This document shows, in pieces, positions 10,137 through 19,160 of a stretch of DNA of 64,000 nucleotides (the first letter of the stretch is position 1; each line of letters begins with the position of its first letter). Source of the DNA: Microvirga sp. KLBC 81 (GTDB lineage: Bacteria > Pseudomonadota > Alphaproteobacteria > Rhizobiales > Beijerinckiaceae). Position numbers and translations under genes: made by a program. The notes under the pieces were generated by a model, which worked only from the letters and a program-made list of their open reading frames with translations, ran no database searches and was not told where the DNA came from. The stretch is taken from NCBI RefSeq assembly GCF_003075415.1, contig NZ_QDAH01000019.1, positions 17,174-81,173 of the forward strand, written 5' to 3'.

Positions 10137-10214
10137 ATGGCTCACCACATTGTGCCGTTCGGACTAGGAGTAATCGCCCCTCTGACGCTGATCAGTTGGC
10201 TTCTTTTTCACTGA
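10137..10214 (+). CDS. Possible 25-residue hydrophobic peptide
   Basis: ATG 10137 has AAGGA 8 bases upstream, and the 25 codons encode mostly hydrophobic residues that could span a membrane once. It is very short, so this is a weak call; the in-frame ATG at 10128 is an alternative start. Confidence 0.22.
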   Translation: MAHHIVPFGLGVIAPLTLISWLLFH

Positions 10215-10299
10215 TCGACCCACGCGCGGTCCGTTAACTCCTTCTCTACCTGCCCTATGTAATCCTTTACATAGATCGTATGACGGTGGACGGTGTTAG

Positions 10300-10704
10300 G
10301 TGACAGAAGAAGAAATTGAAGCCGTTGCCCACGAACTCGCAAAAGTGGGTGGTTCTACCTGGTACCCAGGGCGCTCCAGCGGCCCGATCCTGAGAGCTGT
10401 TGGCAAGCGGTATAAGGACAGAGCCCGCGTGGCCATCGCCGCCCTCGATCGCTTCAGAGCCGCAAGAGATGCTGCAGCATTGCCGAATAGCGCCGCTCCC
10501 AATCAGGGAAATCTCAGCGAGAATTCTGCCTTGGAGGACAAATTTCAGGTTGGCACGATCGTCGTGTATCGCCCTCCAGGAGATCAACGAGCTTTGTCCT
10601 GTAGGATCGAGAAGATAGAGGCTGGGCGAGCCTATCTGGTCCCTATTCCCCACCGCCCCATCGGATGGGTCTCTCTGGGAAGCCTTGAGCCTCTGGAGCC
10701 GTAA
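10300..10704 (+). CDS. Hypothetical protein, 134 residues
   Basis: The frame starts with GTG at 10300 and ends at 10704. The N-terminal 60 residues are helical and basic. The C-terminal half (from about residue 82, GTIVVYRPPG) reads as a small beta-barrel of short strands with GWVSLGSLEPLEP at the end, which could be an SH3-like fold. There is no signal peptide or transmembrane segment. I do not recognise the family. Another short gene follows in the same direction. Confidence 0.5.
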   Translation: MTEEEIEAVAHELAKVGGSTWYPGRSSGPILRAVGKRYKDRARVAIAALDRFRAARDAAALPNSAAPNQGNLSENSALEDKFQVGTIVVYRPPGDQRALSCRIEKIEAGRAYLVPIPHRPIGWVSLGSLEPLEP

Positions 10705-10828
10705 GCCGCTTTGTTCGTCTGAGGGGACACACAGCAGTGATGCCGTCGGCCCCAGGGCCATGCGATAACCCCGGCTATCGTGTTAGACTTCGTCTACAGT
10801 CTCATGGCACCGGCATTGGAGACGGCGA

Positions 10829-11305
10829 ATGTCTGAGTCTTCGTCTGGCCCCCTTCACGCCTACCTTGCTGGCACTGGATGCGATCACCGAGGGCGATAT
10901 GCAGCCGATGTTCTCGGCTTCTCCAACGAGCAGCTCGAAGCCGTGCATGACTACATTCAGTGGCTGTTTCCTCTTCCGAGCCGCAGCGCCGCCCAGCCCA
11001 GCGCTCCCGTTCTGACAAGTGCGGAAATCGAAGCCATCCGGGCAGATCGCCGCGCGTCCGATACTCTCCTGAAAGCAACGGAGCGGATGCTCCGCTTCTA
11101 CCGCGAGACGAACGATTGGCTCAGGTGGCAAGACCATAATCATCTGCGGATCACGCGGATCATCAACAGCCTCCGCCTGCTCGCCGAACCGGATGCGGCG
11201 TGCCGGTTTTACGAGGCTATTCTGGCCCTGCATGATGCGGCTGGAGCCCCTGTCAATCATCAAAGCCTTCGCTACTGGGCCGAGGCGGCGGAGAATAAGC
11301 CCTGA
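10829..11305 (+). CDS. OGFr-related conserved-region protein
   Basis: The 158-residue protein contains the core LEAVHDYIQWLFPL (about 36-49), the signature of the opioid-growth-factor-receptor-related conserved region found in many bacterial proteins of unknown function. The remainder is helical. ATG 10829 is preceded by GGAGAC at about 6 bases. It is a cytoplasmic protein. The eukaryotic name says nothing about the bacterial role. Confidence 0.72.
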   Translation: MSESSSGPLHAYLAGTGCDHRGRYAADVLGFSNEQLEAVHDYIQWLFPLPSRSAAQPSAPVLTSAEIEAIRADRRASDTLLKATERMLRFYRETNDWLRWQDHNHLRITRIINSLRLLAEPDAACRFYEAILALHDAAGAPVNHQSLRYWAEAAENKP

Positions 11306-11447
11306 GGGCGTGCCTCAAGGCTCCATCGCGAAGCACTGAATGGACGATAAATACGCTCGAAACGACGGATTTCCTGACAGCCCATTCCCGAGACGGCTTT
11401 GCCTCGCTACAAATCCATCGTTCCTTTCGCGATTTGGATCTTGACCC

Positions 11448-12683
11448 ATGGCCGCCAGCGTTACAGATCGTTTTCTCCGTTACGTCGTCATTGACACCCA
11501 GTCCGACGCCGCATCCCCGACCCAGCCTTCGACCGAGAAGCAGAAGAAGCTCGGCCGTCTGCTGGTCGAGGAACTCCTCGAGATCGGCGTCTCCGATGCG
11601 CATCTCGACGAGCACGGTTATGTCTATGCGACCATTCCGGCGAACACTCCAAAGAACAACGTTCCTGTCATCTGCTTCTGTGCTCATATGGATACGGCAC
11701 CGGATTTTTCCGGCACCAACGTCAAGCCGCAGATCGTCAGGAACTACCGGGGCGGCGACATCCGGCTCCCGGGCGATCCCAGCCAGGTCATTCGGGTGGC
11801 CGACAATCCCGTGCTGAATGATCTGATCGGCCACGATATCGTCACCTCGGACGGGACCACACTCTTGGGCGCGGACGACAAGGCCGGCGTTGCCGAAATC
11901 ATGGCCGCCGCCGAGTTCCTGATCAAGAATCCGGACATCAAGCACGGCACGATCCGCATCCTCTTCACCACCGACGAGGAGATCGGCCGCGGCGTCGACA
12001 AAGTCGACCTGAAGAAACTTGGCGCCGATTTCGGCTACACGATGGATGGCGAGACTGCCGGCACGATCGAGGACGAGACCTTTTCCGCCGATGCGCTCGA
12101 GATCGCCATCAAGGGCGTGGCAATCCATCCGGGTTTCGCCTACGGCAAGATGGAAAACGCCATCAGGATTGCCGGCGCCATCATTGATCGCCTCCCGAAG
12201 GACATGGCGCCTGAGACGACGAAGGACCGTGTAGGCTTCATTCATCCCACCGGCGTATCCGGTGTGATGGAAAAGGCGAACTTGAGCCTCATCATCCGCG
12301 ACTTCACGGAGGACGGCCTGAAGCACAAGGAGGCGCTGCTGGAAAACATCACCAAGGAGGTGATGAAGGATTATCCGGGTTCCAGTTACACTTTCACCCT
12401 CAAGGAACAGTACCGCAACATGAAGGTCGTGCTCGACCGGCATCCGGAGATCGTAGAGTATGCAATAGAAGCGATCAGGCGCGCAGGCATCGAGCCTGAG
12501 CGCGGCAGCATTCGGGGTGGCACGGACGGTTCGCGCCTCTCCTTCATGGGACTGCCCTGCCCCAATATCTTCGCCGGCGGCCATGCGTTCCATTCCCCAC
12601 TGGAATTCGTCAGCAGCCAGGACATGGAAAAGGCGGTGAAGACCATCGTCGAACTCGCCAAGCTCTGGGAGGAGCGCGCTTAA
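11448..12683 (+). CDS. pepT: Peptidase T (tripeptide aminopeptidase)
   Basis: The 411-residue protein is full-length for M20B peptidase T. The di-zinc site is readable: H80 and D82 in CAHMDTAPD, bridging D143 in GADDKAG, the catalytic pair in TTDEEIG (177-178), D200 in TMDGET, and the late His in GGHAFHSPLE. The dimerisation domain lies between. The enzyme removes the N-terminal residue of tripeptides in the cytosol. It is a stand-alone gene convergent with the quinate cluster, and its 3' end lies 39 bases from the dehydratase stop. Confidence 0.93.
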   Translation: MAASVTDRFLRYVVIDTQSDAASPTQPSTEKQKKLGRLLVEELLEIGVSDAHLDEHGYVYATIPANTPKNNVPVICFCAHMDTAPDFSGTNVKPQIVRNYRGGDIRLPGDPSQVIRVADNPVLNDLIGHDIVTSDGTTLLGADDKAGVAEIMAAAEFLIKNPDIKHGTIRILFTTDEEIGRGVDKVDLKKLGADFGYTMDGETAGTIEDETFSADALEIAIKGVAIHPGFAYGKMENAIRIAGAIIDRLPKDMAPETTKDRVGFIHPTGVSGVMEKANLSLIIRDFTEDGLKHKEALLENITKEVMKDYPGSSYTFTLKEQYRNMKVVLDRHPEIVEYAIEAIRRAGIEPERGSIRGGTDGSRLSFMGLPCPNIFAGGHAFHSPLEFVSSQDMEKAVKTIVELAKLWEERA

Positions 12684-12722
12684 AGCGCCTCCTCGCCTTG
12701 GAGCCAGCTGAGGGACTGCGTG

Positions 12723-14609
12723 TCAAAGGCCAGCGGGCACCGTATTGGATGCGAGGCGCGTCTGCGAGGCAAGGCGGATCGGCGCATTGGCAGCGCCATA
12801 CCCGCGGTATGCACGCCGCTCCACAATCTCAAAGAAGAAGCCCCCTTCCAGAGTCCTGGTGTAAACCTGGAAGTACTCGGCAGGACCTTCACGGTCATAC
12901 AGGATATTGGCCGAGCGCATCCGTTCGACATCTTCGGCGGAGAGGTCCGTTCTGACTTCGAGATCGTCGTAGTAGTTCTCCGGAATGGGCAGGAGGTCCA
13001 CTCCGTTCTCCTTCAGGCAGGCGACTGTTTCGAAAATGTCGTCTGTCCTCAGGGCAATATGCTGCACTCCCGATCCGAACAGCTCGGTCAGGAATCGAGA
13101 CGACAGGGTACGTTGGCTCTGCGAGGCATTCAGGATCAGACGGAGAGAACCATCAACGGTCTCAATGGCCTGGCTCTGCACGACGCCGCCTGGATCGATC
13201 ACGGTCTGAACCGGCGTCTTCTGCACGTCGAGGAGCGATGTATAGAACAGAAGCCAAGTCAGCATCTCTTCGTAATGCATGGACTGGGACACGTGATCGA
13301 GACTGGTCAGTCCGGCTCCCTTGAAGTCCTCGGCATCGACAGGCTCGAAATCCACATCCCAAAGCCGATCGAGCCCACTCTTCTGGTCCACGAAATACAG
13401 CAGGCTCCCGCCAAGTCCGCGGACCGCCGGGATATTCGTCTCCCCCGGCCCGACCGGCTGCTGGAACGGCTGGTCGAGAAGCGTGACGGCCCGGCTCACG
13501 GTTCCGGGCGCGTCATCGACGCGAAGAGCCAAGGCGCACACGGACGTTCCATGCGTGATATTGAAGGAGTGAGCAAATCCTTCTTTGTCCGAATTCACGA
13601 CGATGTTGATGTCGCCCTGTCGCCAGCGCGTCACGGCCTTGGAGCGGTGAATCCCGGCCTTGCGGAATCCGAGGCCTGTCAAGATCTGCTCGAATCCAAC
13701 TGCGCTCCGTTCATCGACTGCGAACTCGACGAACTCGACGCCGGAGCAAGCAGCTTTCGGTGGAAGCTCAGGCAGATCGGGTATCGTCGATCCCGTCCGC
13801 CGCCGGAGCTCATCGAGCATGACAATGAGAGAGCGCTGCCCATCGATGGCGACATTGCGCGCTGAGCCTGCCCGAAAACGGTCATTGAAGATTTCCAATG
13901 ATAAAAGTCCGTCGAAGCCAGTTGCATGCAGGGCGAGCATGAAGTCGTCAACCGGGAGATCGCCCTGCCCCGGGAAGCAGCGGTAATGTCGGCTCCATGA
14001 GAGATAATCCATGTCGAGTTTCGGTGCATCGGCCATCTGCACCAGGAAGATCTTCTCGGGAGGAATGGAGCTGATCGCCGACAGGTCCGTCCCGCGAGCG
14101 AGAATGTGGAAGGAGTCGAGCACCAGCCCCACTGCAGGGTGATTTGCCCGTCGCACGACCTCCCAGGAGTCGCGATAATCGTGGATGTGACGTCCCCAGG
14201 AGAGAGCCTCAAAAGCCACGCGCATGCCGCGCTTGGCGGCGCGTTCCCCAAGTTCGTGGAAGTCAGCGGCTGCCCGCTCGATACCCCCGAGAGAGTCCGG
14301 CGAGACATTGCTGCACACCATGAGCAGGTCGCAGCCGAGTTCCTGCATGACGTCGAACTTGCGTTCAGCTCTGGCAAAGACCTTGGAGCGCTGCGGCTCT
14401 GGCATGCCCTCGAAATCGCGGAAAGGCTGAAGGGTGATGGTCTTGAGGCCCAGACCTTCGATCATGCGCCGCGCATCGACCGGCGTGCCGTTGAAGGAGA
14501 GCAGATCGTTCTCGAAGATCTCGACGCCCTTGAACTGGGCGGCCGCAATGGCCTCAATCTTTTCGGTGAGAGTGCCGCTTAAACAAACCGTGGCGATGGC
14601 GGTGCGCAT
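12723..14609 (-). CDS. quiC: 3-dehydroshikimate dehydratase, QuiC type (isomerase-like plus HPPD-like)
   Basis: The 628-residue two-domain protein has a sugar-phosphate-isomerase/AP-endonuclease-2 TIM barrel (about 1-280) and a 4-hydroxyphenylpyruvate-dioxygenase-like VOC domain (about 290-610). This is the architecture of the bacterial QuiC1-type enzyme that dehydrates 3-dehydroshikimate to protocatechuate. The barrel has metal-ligand candidates in FEALSWGRH, LVLDSFH and LEIFND. It is preceded on the same strand by two GntR genes and faces the TRAP importer, AroQ-like and dehydrogenase genes, which supports quinate/shikimate catabolism. Automated annotation could mislabel it as HPP dioxygenase. 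Confidence 0.85.
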   Translation of the reverse strand: MRTAIATVCLSGTLTEKIEAIAAAQFKGVEIFENDLLSFNGTPVDARRMIEGLGLKTITLQPFRDFEGMPEPQRSKVFARAERKFDVMQELGCDLLMVCSNVSPDSLGGIERAAADFHELGERAAKRGMRVAFEALSWGRHIHDYRDSWEVVRRANHPAVGLVLDSFHILARGTDLSAISSIPPEKIFLVQMADAPKLDMDYLSWSRHYRCFPGQGDLPVDDFMLALHATGFDGLLSLEIFNDRFRAGSARNVAIDGQRSLIVMLDELRRRTGSTIPDLPELPPKAACSGVEFVEFAVDERSAVGFEQILTGLGFRKAGIHRSKAVTRWRQGDINIVVNSDKEGFAHSFNITHGTSVCALALRVDDAPGTVSRAVTLLDQPFQQPVGPGETNIPAVRGLGGSLLYFVDQKSGLDRLWDVDFEPVDAEDFKGAGLTSLDHVSQSMHYEEMLTWLLFYTSLLDVQKTPVQTVIDPGGVVQSQAIETVDGSLRLILNASQSQRTLSSRFLTELFGSGVQHIALRTDDIFETVACLKENGVDLLPIPENYYDDLEVRTDLSAEDVERMRSANILYDREGPAEYFQVYTRTLEGGFFFEIVERRAYRGYGAANAPIRLASQTRLASNTVPAGL

Positions 14610-14674
14610 GCTCTTGGATCCAGTTCCCTCATGGTTTTTAGGCGAGCGTTGCCGTCCGGCTCGCTCCTTCTCGG

Positions 14675-15352
14675 TTATTTGATTGTTCCGGTCGCGAGCG
14701 CATGCTCGACGCCGCCAGCGACGTGGCGCGTCAGCACCTCACAAGCCCGTGCAGCGTCCCTCTCCAGAGCACATTCCAGCAGAAGCCGATGCTCCTCTGC
14801 AGCGATCTCCCCGCGATAGCTCAGGGCGATCATCTGATAGCGGAGATATTTGTCGAAGACTGCGGCATGAGTGTCGATCAGCATCTTCGATCCGCAGGCG
14901 GAGATCAGCGCCTGATGGAACTGCCAGTCATACTGCTTCCACTCCTCGGTCTGGCTTCGATCTCCTTCAGCCATCCGCTCTTCCATGCGTGCCAGCCGGT
15001 GGTGCGCAGCGACGACGCGCCCTTCCCATTCCATATCGCCGGCCCGGAAGGACTGCTCCAGGGCGCGACATTCCAGCAATTGCCGGAGGTCTGCGATTTC
15101 CCGCAAGTTCGCGATGGAGACGGGCGCGACCTCGAACCCTTTCTGACCCTCCGCGACGACGAGGCGTTCGGATGAGAGCCGGCTCAGGATCTCGCGTAGC
15201 GTGCTGACGCTTGCACCATAGTCGGTTTTCAGCTGCTCCAGCTTCAGCTTCCTTCCCGGAGAAAGACGGCCGAATACGATATCGGTCCGGATCTTGTGAT
15301 AGGCGCTTTCGCCTATGCCCTGAAGTTGCGGGTTCGTCGCCATGTCATTCAT
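14675..15352 (-). CDS. GntR-family regulator with FCD domain (second of tandem pair)
   Basis: The 225-residue regulator has a winged helix with YGASVSTLREILSRLSSERLV (about 38-58) and a C-terminal FCD ligand-binding helix bundle. The start at 15352 overlaps the upstream gene's TGA as ATGA, so the two GntR genes are probably translationally coupled; the frame is open further upstream without support. It is a close paralogue of its neighbour. It should bind the intergenic region ahead of the TRAP genes and respond to a hydroaromatic acid or protocatechuate. The ligand is inferred only from context. Confidence 0.86.
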   Translation of the reverse strand: MNDMATNPQLQGIGESAYHKIRTDIVFGRLSPGRKLKLEQLKTDYGASVSTLREILSRLSSERLVVAEGQKGFEVAPVSIANLREIADLRQLLECRALEQSFRAGDMEWEGRVVAAHHRLARMEERMAEGDRSQTEEWKQYDWQFHQALISACGSKMLIDTHAAVFDKYLRYQMIALSYRGEIAAEEHRLLLECALERDAARACEVLTRHVAGGVEHALATGTIK

Positions 15353-16017
15353 CGCAGGGCACCGCTGTCTAAGGTGTAATCCACGCACCCGTTCACATGC
15401 CGGCTGAGAACTTGGCAGGCACGCTCGGCATCGCGGGTCAGAGCGCAATCCAGGAGGAGCTTGTGCTCCTCGGCAGCTATTGCTCCACGAAAGACGACCG
15501 CCACCATTTGATAGCGGAGGTACTGGTCGAAGACTCCGCCATAAAGATCGAGAAGGGTCTGCGAGCCGCAGGCCTCGATGAGAGTTTGATGGAATTCGCG
15601 GTCATACCGCTTCCAGAGCTCCATGCCGGCGGTCTCGCCCGCCATCATGCGCCGCTCCATGACCGCCAGTTTGTAATGGGCGGCGACGACACGGCTTTCC
15701 CATTCCAGATCGCCGGCCGCGAAGGATAAGGGAAGCGCGTAGGTCTCCAGGAGCAGCCGCATCGACGCCACGTCCTGAAGCCCCTCGGGCGAAACGGGAG
15801 TGACACGAAAGCCGCGCTGCCCCTCCGCAATCACCAATCCTTCCGACGACAGGCGGCTGAGGATTTCTCGAACCGTGCTGATGCTCGCGCCGTAATCCTT
15901 TGCCAAACGGTCGAGCCGGAGCCTGCCTCCGGGCGCAAGGCGCCCGAAGACGATATCAGCCCGAATCCGGTCATAGGCCCGATCCGCAATCGATGTCGCT
16001 AAAAGCTCGATACTCAT
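15349..16017 (-). CDS. GntR-family regulator with FCD domain (first of tandem pair)
   Basis: This regulator of about 222 residues has the winged-helix segment YGASISTVREILSRLSS and an FCD domain. It shares most of its sequence pattern with the next gene, including GQRGFRVTPVS against GQKGFEVAPVS and RYQMVAVVFRGAIAAEEHKLL against RYQMIALSYRGEIAAEEHRLL-like segments. The start is placed at ATG 16017; an in-frame ATG at 16071 exists but gives an unlikely leader. It is transcribed divergently from the TRAP importer genes, the usual position for a local regulator. Confidence 0.85.
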   Translation of the reverse strand: MSIELLATSIADRAYDRIRADIVFGRLAPGGRLRLDRLAKDYGASISTVREILSRLSSEGLVIAEGQRGFRVTPVSPEGLQDVASMRLLLETYALPLSFAAGDLEWESRVVAAHYKLAVMERRMMAGETAGMELWKRYDREFHQTLIEACGSQTLLDLYGGVFDQYLRYQMVAVVFRGAIAAEEHKLLLDCALTRDAERACQVLSRHVNGCVDYTLDSGALR

Positions 16018-16196
16018 CCCGCCACGCTTGCGATCACTCTCAGCCCCTCCCCACAGGGTAGACAGGCCCAACGGTTATCCGACTTAATGTAAAATATCAG
16101 ATGATTTTAAAAACGCCTATTGATTTTGCAAATATCTGAGCAGATAGTTCGACCTAAGACGCAAAAAATGCGCACTGCCCTTTAGGAGAGGAACAC
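16018..16196. promoter_or_regulatory. Divergent regulatory region, GntR pair / TRAP operon
   Basis: This spacer is AT-rich compared with its surroundings and must carry both promoters. It contains short inverted repeats that could be GntR operators: AAAAT-N8-ATTTT near 16090-16108 and TATCT-GAGC-AGATA near 16134-16147. A strong ribosome-binding site (AGGAGAGGA) precedes the TRAP binding-protein gene. The operators are only candidates. Confidence 0.35.
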
Positions 16197-17189
16197 ATGC
16201 CACTCAGCATCAACCGCCGTGTACTGATGGCCGCCGGCGCGGCCTTTCTGGCTTGGAGCATGGGCGGGCCAGCCGCCGCACAGGCGCCTTCCACCTTACG
16301 ATTTTCGGCCGTCTTCTCGGACCAGGACATCCGTGCCGAGATGATGAAGCGCTTTGCCGAGGACATTAAGGCTCAAGGCTTCACCCTCCAGCCCTATTAC
16401 GGCGGCACCCTGTTCAAGCAGGGCACTGAGCTCGTGGCGATGCAGCGCGGCAACCTGGAGATGGGTAACATCGCGCCGCAGGATATCTCCAACCAGATCC
16501 CCGCCTGGTCCATCGTGACATCCGCCTATCTCTTCCGCGATGCAGATCACCTGAAAAAGGTGTTCGCGAGCGATGTCGGCCAGCAACTCAAGAAGATGGC
16601 TTCGGATAAGCTCGGCATTCACATCCTGGGTCCGACCTATTTCGGCGCTCGGCATGTCGGTCTGAAGCCGAACAAGAAGATCAACACGCCGGAGGATCTT
16701 GCCGGAATCAAGCTGCGCATGCCCGGCGGCGATGCATGGCAATTCCTTGGTCAATCGCTCGGAGCGAATCCCACGCCTATGGCTTATGCCGAGGTCTATA
16801 CCGGCCTGCAGACCGGAGCCATCGACGGGCAGGATAATCCGCTGCCGAACGTTCAGAATATGAAGTTCTACGAGGTGATGTCGCAGATCGCCCTGACCTC
16901 GCATCTCGTCGGCTTCGATCTTCTGGCCGTATCCAACAAAGTCTGGAACGCAATGTCGCCGGAGAAGCAGGCGGCCTTCCAGGCCGCGGCCGAGAAGGCG
17001 ATCGAGTGGAGCACGCAGGAGCACCTGAAGAAGGAGGCTGAGCTTGCTACCTTCTTTAAGGAGAAGGGTCTCACTGTCTACACGCCTGACCTGAAGGCCT
17101 TCCGCGATTTCGCGCAGAAGAAGTATCTGGCCTCCGACCTCGCCAAGAGCTGGGAGCCGGGCATGCTGGATAAGATCAACGCCATGTGA
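16197..17189 (+). CDS. TRAP transporter substrate-binding protein (DctP family)
   Basis: The 330-residue periplasmic binding protein has a signal sequence with a twin-arginine-like start (NRRVLMAAG) and cleavage near AAAQA (about 29). R174 in GIKLRMPGG corresponds to the conserved arginine that holds the carboxylate of the ligand in DctP proteins. It is the first gene of the plus-strand operon, with AGGAGAGGA before ATG 16197. The small and large permeases follow. The ligand is most likely a carboxylated hydroaromatic such as quinate or shikimate, inferred from the catabolic genes around it. Confidence 0.9.
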   Translation: MPLSINRRVLMAAGAAFLAWSMGGPAAAQAPSTLRFSAVFSDQDIRAEMMKRFAEDIKAQGFTLQPYYGGTLFKQGTELVAMQRGNLEMGNIAPQDISNQIPAWSIVTSAYLFRDADHLKKVFASDVGQQLKKMASDKLGIHILGPTYFGARHVGLKPNKKINTPEDLAGIKLRMPGGDAWQFLGQSLGANPTPMAYAEVYTGLQTGAIDGQDNPLPNVQNMKFYEVMSQIALTSHLVGFDLLAVSNKVWNAMSPEKQAAFQAAAEKAIEWSTQEHLKKEAELATFFKEKGLTVYTPDLKAFRDFAQKKYLASDLAKSWEPGMLDKINAM

Positions 17190-17201
17190 GGCTTTAGCCG
17201 A

Positions 17202-17234
17202 GGAGCTGTCGTGACATCATCGTTCGACAGCTCC
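17202..17234 (+). other. Intercistronic stem-loop after binding-protein gene
   Basis: GGAGCTGTCG (17202-17211) pairs perfectly with CGACAGCTCC (17225-17234) around a 13-base loop. No T-run follows. It sits between the binding protein and the permeases, where such hairpins commonly protect the upstream message so that binding protein exceeds permease. Confidence 0.5.
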
Positions 17235-17316
17235 CTGAGCAGCATCGGGCCCCTGGCGGTAAGCAGCCTCATTCGCACTGATAGGCGCCTTCTTTTTAAG
17301 GAAGGAAAATCTTGTC

Positions 17317-17835
17317 ATGACTGCATGGGTACGACACATTGGCCCCTGGCTGGCACGGCGCGCCGAGAACGTCGCAGCCCTCATGTTGGCCTTGATGTTC
17401 CTGGCCTTTCTCCTGCAGATCGCCTTCAGATATGCCCTGAATCTCCCGATCGGCTGGACGCATGAAATAAGTGTGATCCTTTGGATCTGGCTCGTCCTGT
17501 GGGGCGCCTCGTTCGTTATCAGGGAACGGGAGGAGATTCGCTTCGACATCATCTACGGAGCCGTTGGTCCCGGTCCGCGCAGGGTCATGTGCATCATCAC
17601 CGCCCTGATATTGATCGCTCTCTACGCGATCTCACTCCCGGCCGTCTTCGACTACGTCACCTTCATGAAGGTGGAAAAGACCGGCTACCTCAAAATCCGT
17701 TTCGACTGGCTGTTTTCGATCTACATCGTCTTCGTCGTTGCTACCATCATCCGCTACATCTGGTTAGCCTGGCAGGCCATGCGTGGCGTCGCGCCCGACG
17801 AGTTCGATCCTACTAAGGCGAGTTCCGGCGTATGA
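17317..17835 (+). CDS. TRAP transporter small permease (DctQ family)
   Basis: The 172-residue inner-membrane protein has four hydrophobic segments (about 20-42, 50-68, 88-110, 130-152) and the DctQ signature around RYALNLPIGWTHE and WGASFVIREREEI. It pairs with the large permease, whose start overlaps its stop as ATGA at 17832-17835. An AAGGAAGG ribosome-binding site precedes ATG 17317. Confidence 0.9.
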   Translation: MTAWVRHIGPWLARRAENVAALMLALMFLAFLLQIAFRYALNLPIGWTHEISVILWIWLVLWGASFVIREREEIRFDIIYGAVGPGPRRVMCIITALILIALYAISLPAVFDYVTFMKVEKTGYLKIRFDWLFSIYIVFVVATIIRYIWLAWQAMRGVAPDEFDPTKASSGV

Positions 17836-19133
17836 ACCTGGCAAGCCCCTTCTCGCTCGCGCTGGTCGCGATCACATTCCTTGCCTTTCTCGGCCTGCCC
17901 ATCGGCCATTCGATGATCGCAGGTTCAATCCTTTACCTTCTGCTCTCTGGCCTGGATATGGGAACCGCCGCAGAGCAGATCCTGAACGGCATGTACTCCA
18001 ACTACGTGATCCTCTCGGTTCCGTTGTTCATTCTTGCCGCCGAGTTCATGAACATCGGCAGCATGACCGACAGGCTCATGACGTTCTGCAACGCTCTTGT
18101 TGGCCGGTTCAGGGGCGGGCTTGCGCATGTTAACATCCTGCAGAGCATCATCTTCGCCGGCATGTCAGGTTCTGCGATTGCAGATGCGGCCGGAACCGGG
18201 CGCATGATGCAGGTCATGATGACTCGCGATGGCCGCTACGCGCCGAGTTACGCCGCTGCCGTCACGGCCGTCTCCTCGGTCATAGGCCCGATCATTCCAC
18301 CATCCATCCCGATGGTGCTATATGCACTCGTCTCCGATGCCTCCATTGGTTTTCTCTTCCTCGGCGGGATCATTCCGGGATTGCTGATGGCAGTCAGTCA
18401 AATGATTATCGTGGCCGTCACAGCCCGGCGCAGGAATTTCCCGGTCGAGAAACCCGTTCCCCTACGCAAGCTCCCTCGAGTCACCTGGGAGGCTTTCCCG
18501 TCCCTCATGATGCCGGTTGTGTTGCTCGGCGGCATCTACACCGGCGTCATGACGCCGACCGAAGCCGCCGCCGTCGCAGCTGCATATGCACTGATCATAT
18601 CGGTAGGGCTTTATCGCAGCGTGAGCTGGCGCGACTTCTACAACTCGCTCGCTGTCAGTGCTCGCACATCGATATCCATCGGCTTGCTGATCGCGGGATC
18701 ACTGGTGTTCAACTATGTCGTCACTGTCGAGAATATTCCCGAAGGTGTGAAAGCCATTCTCTCGGCCTGGGAACTCTCACCCACCGGCTTCCTGATCCTG
18801 GTCAATGTCCTGCTGCTGCTCCTGGGGTGCGCGCTTGAGGGAACGGCGATCCTTCTCATCGTCGTGCCGGTCTTCATCCCAACGGCTCAGGCACTTGGTA
18901 TCGACCTTGTGCATTTCGGGGTGGTGGTGGTCGTCAACATCATGATCGGACTGATCACACCTCCCTACGGCCTGCTCCTGTTCATCATGGCGAACATTTC
19001 AGGGGAGCCGTTGCGCAATATCGTCCGTGACACCCTGCCGTTCCTTTTTGCGATGATCGTGGCCCTGGCCATCCTAACCTTCGTGCCGGAAACCGTGCTC
19101 TGGTTGCCCAGGATGTTCGGATATCAGGGATGA
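17832..19133 (+). CDS. TRAP transporter large permease (DctM family)
   Basis: The 433-residue polytopic membrane protein of about 12 segments has DctM features: MSGSAIADAAGTGRM, IGPIIPPSIPMVLYA, GVMTPTEAAAVAAAYA and the C-terminal GLITPPYG. It is the sodium- or proton-driven translocation subunit of the tripartite importer. It is translationally coupled to the small permease and lies 27 bases before the dehydroquinase-like gene, so import and catabolism are in one operon. Confidence 0.92.
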   Translation: MNLASPFSLALVAITFLAFLGLPIGHSMIAGSILYLLLSGLDMGTAAEQILNGMYSNYVILSVPLFILAAEFMNIGSMTDRLMTFCNALVGRFRGGLAHVNILQSIIFAGMSGSAIADAAGTGRMMQVMMTRDGRYAPSYAAAVTAVSSVIGPIIPPSIPMVLYALVSDASIGFLFLGGIIPGLLMAVSQMIIVAVTARRRNFPVEKPVPLRKLPRVTWEAFPSLMMPVVLLGGIYTGVMTPTEAAAVAAAYALIISVGLYRSVSWRDFYNSLAVSARTSISIGLLIAGSLVFNYVVTVENIPEGVKAILSAWELSPTGFLILVNVLLLLLGCALEGTAILLIVVPVFIPTAQALGIDLVHFGVVVVVNIMIGLITPPYGLLLFIMANISGEPLRNIVRDTLPFLFAMIVALAILTFVPETVLWLPRMFGYQG

Positions 19134-19160
19134 ACGGACTCAATTCGAGAGAAGCTATCG

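Noticed and set aside
11253..12593. 446-codon open frame antisense to peptidase T
   Set aside because: Shadow of a gene with intact catalytic motifs on the other strand.
12720..13865. 381-codon open frame antisense to the QuiC-type gene
   Set aside because: Shadow; no recognisable domain and no ribosome-binding site.
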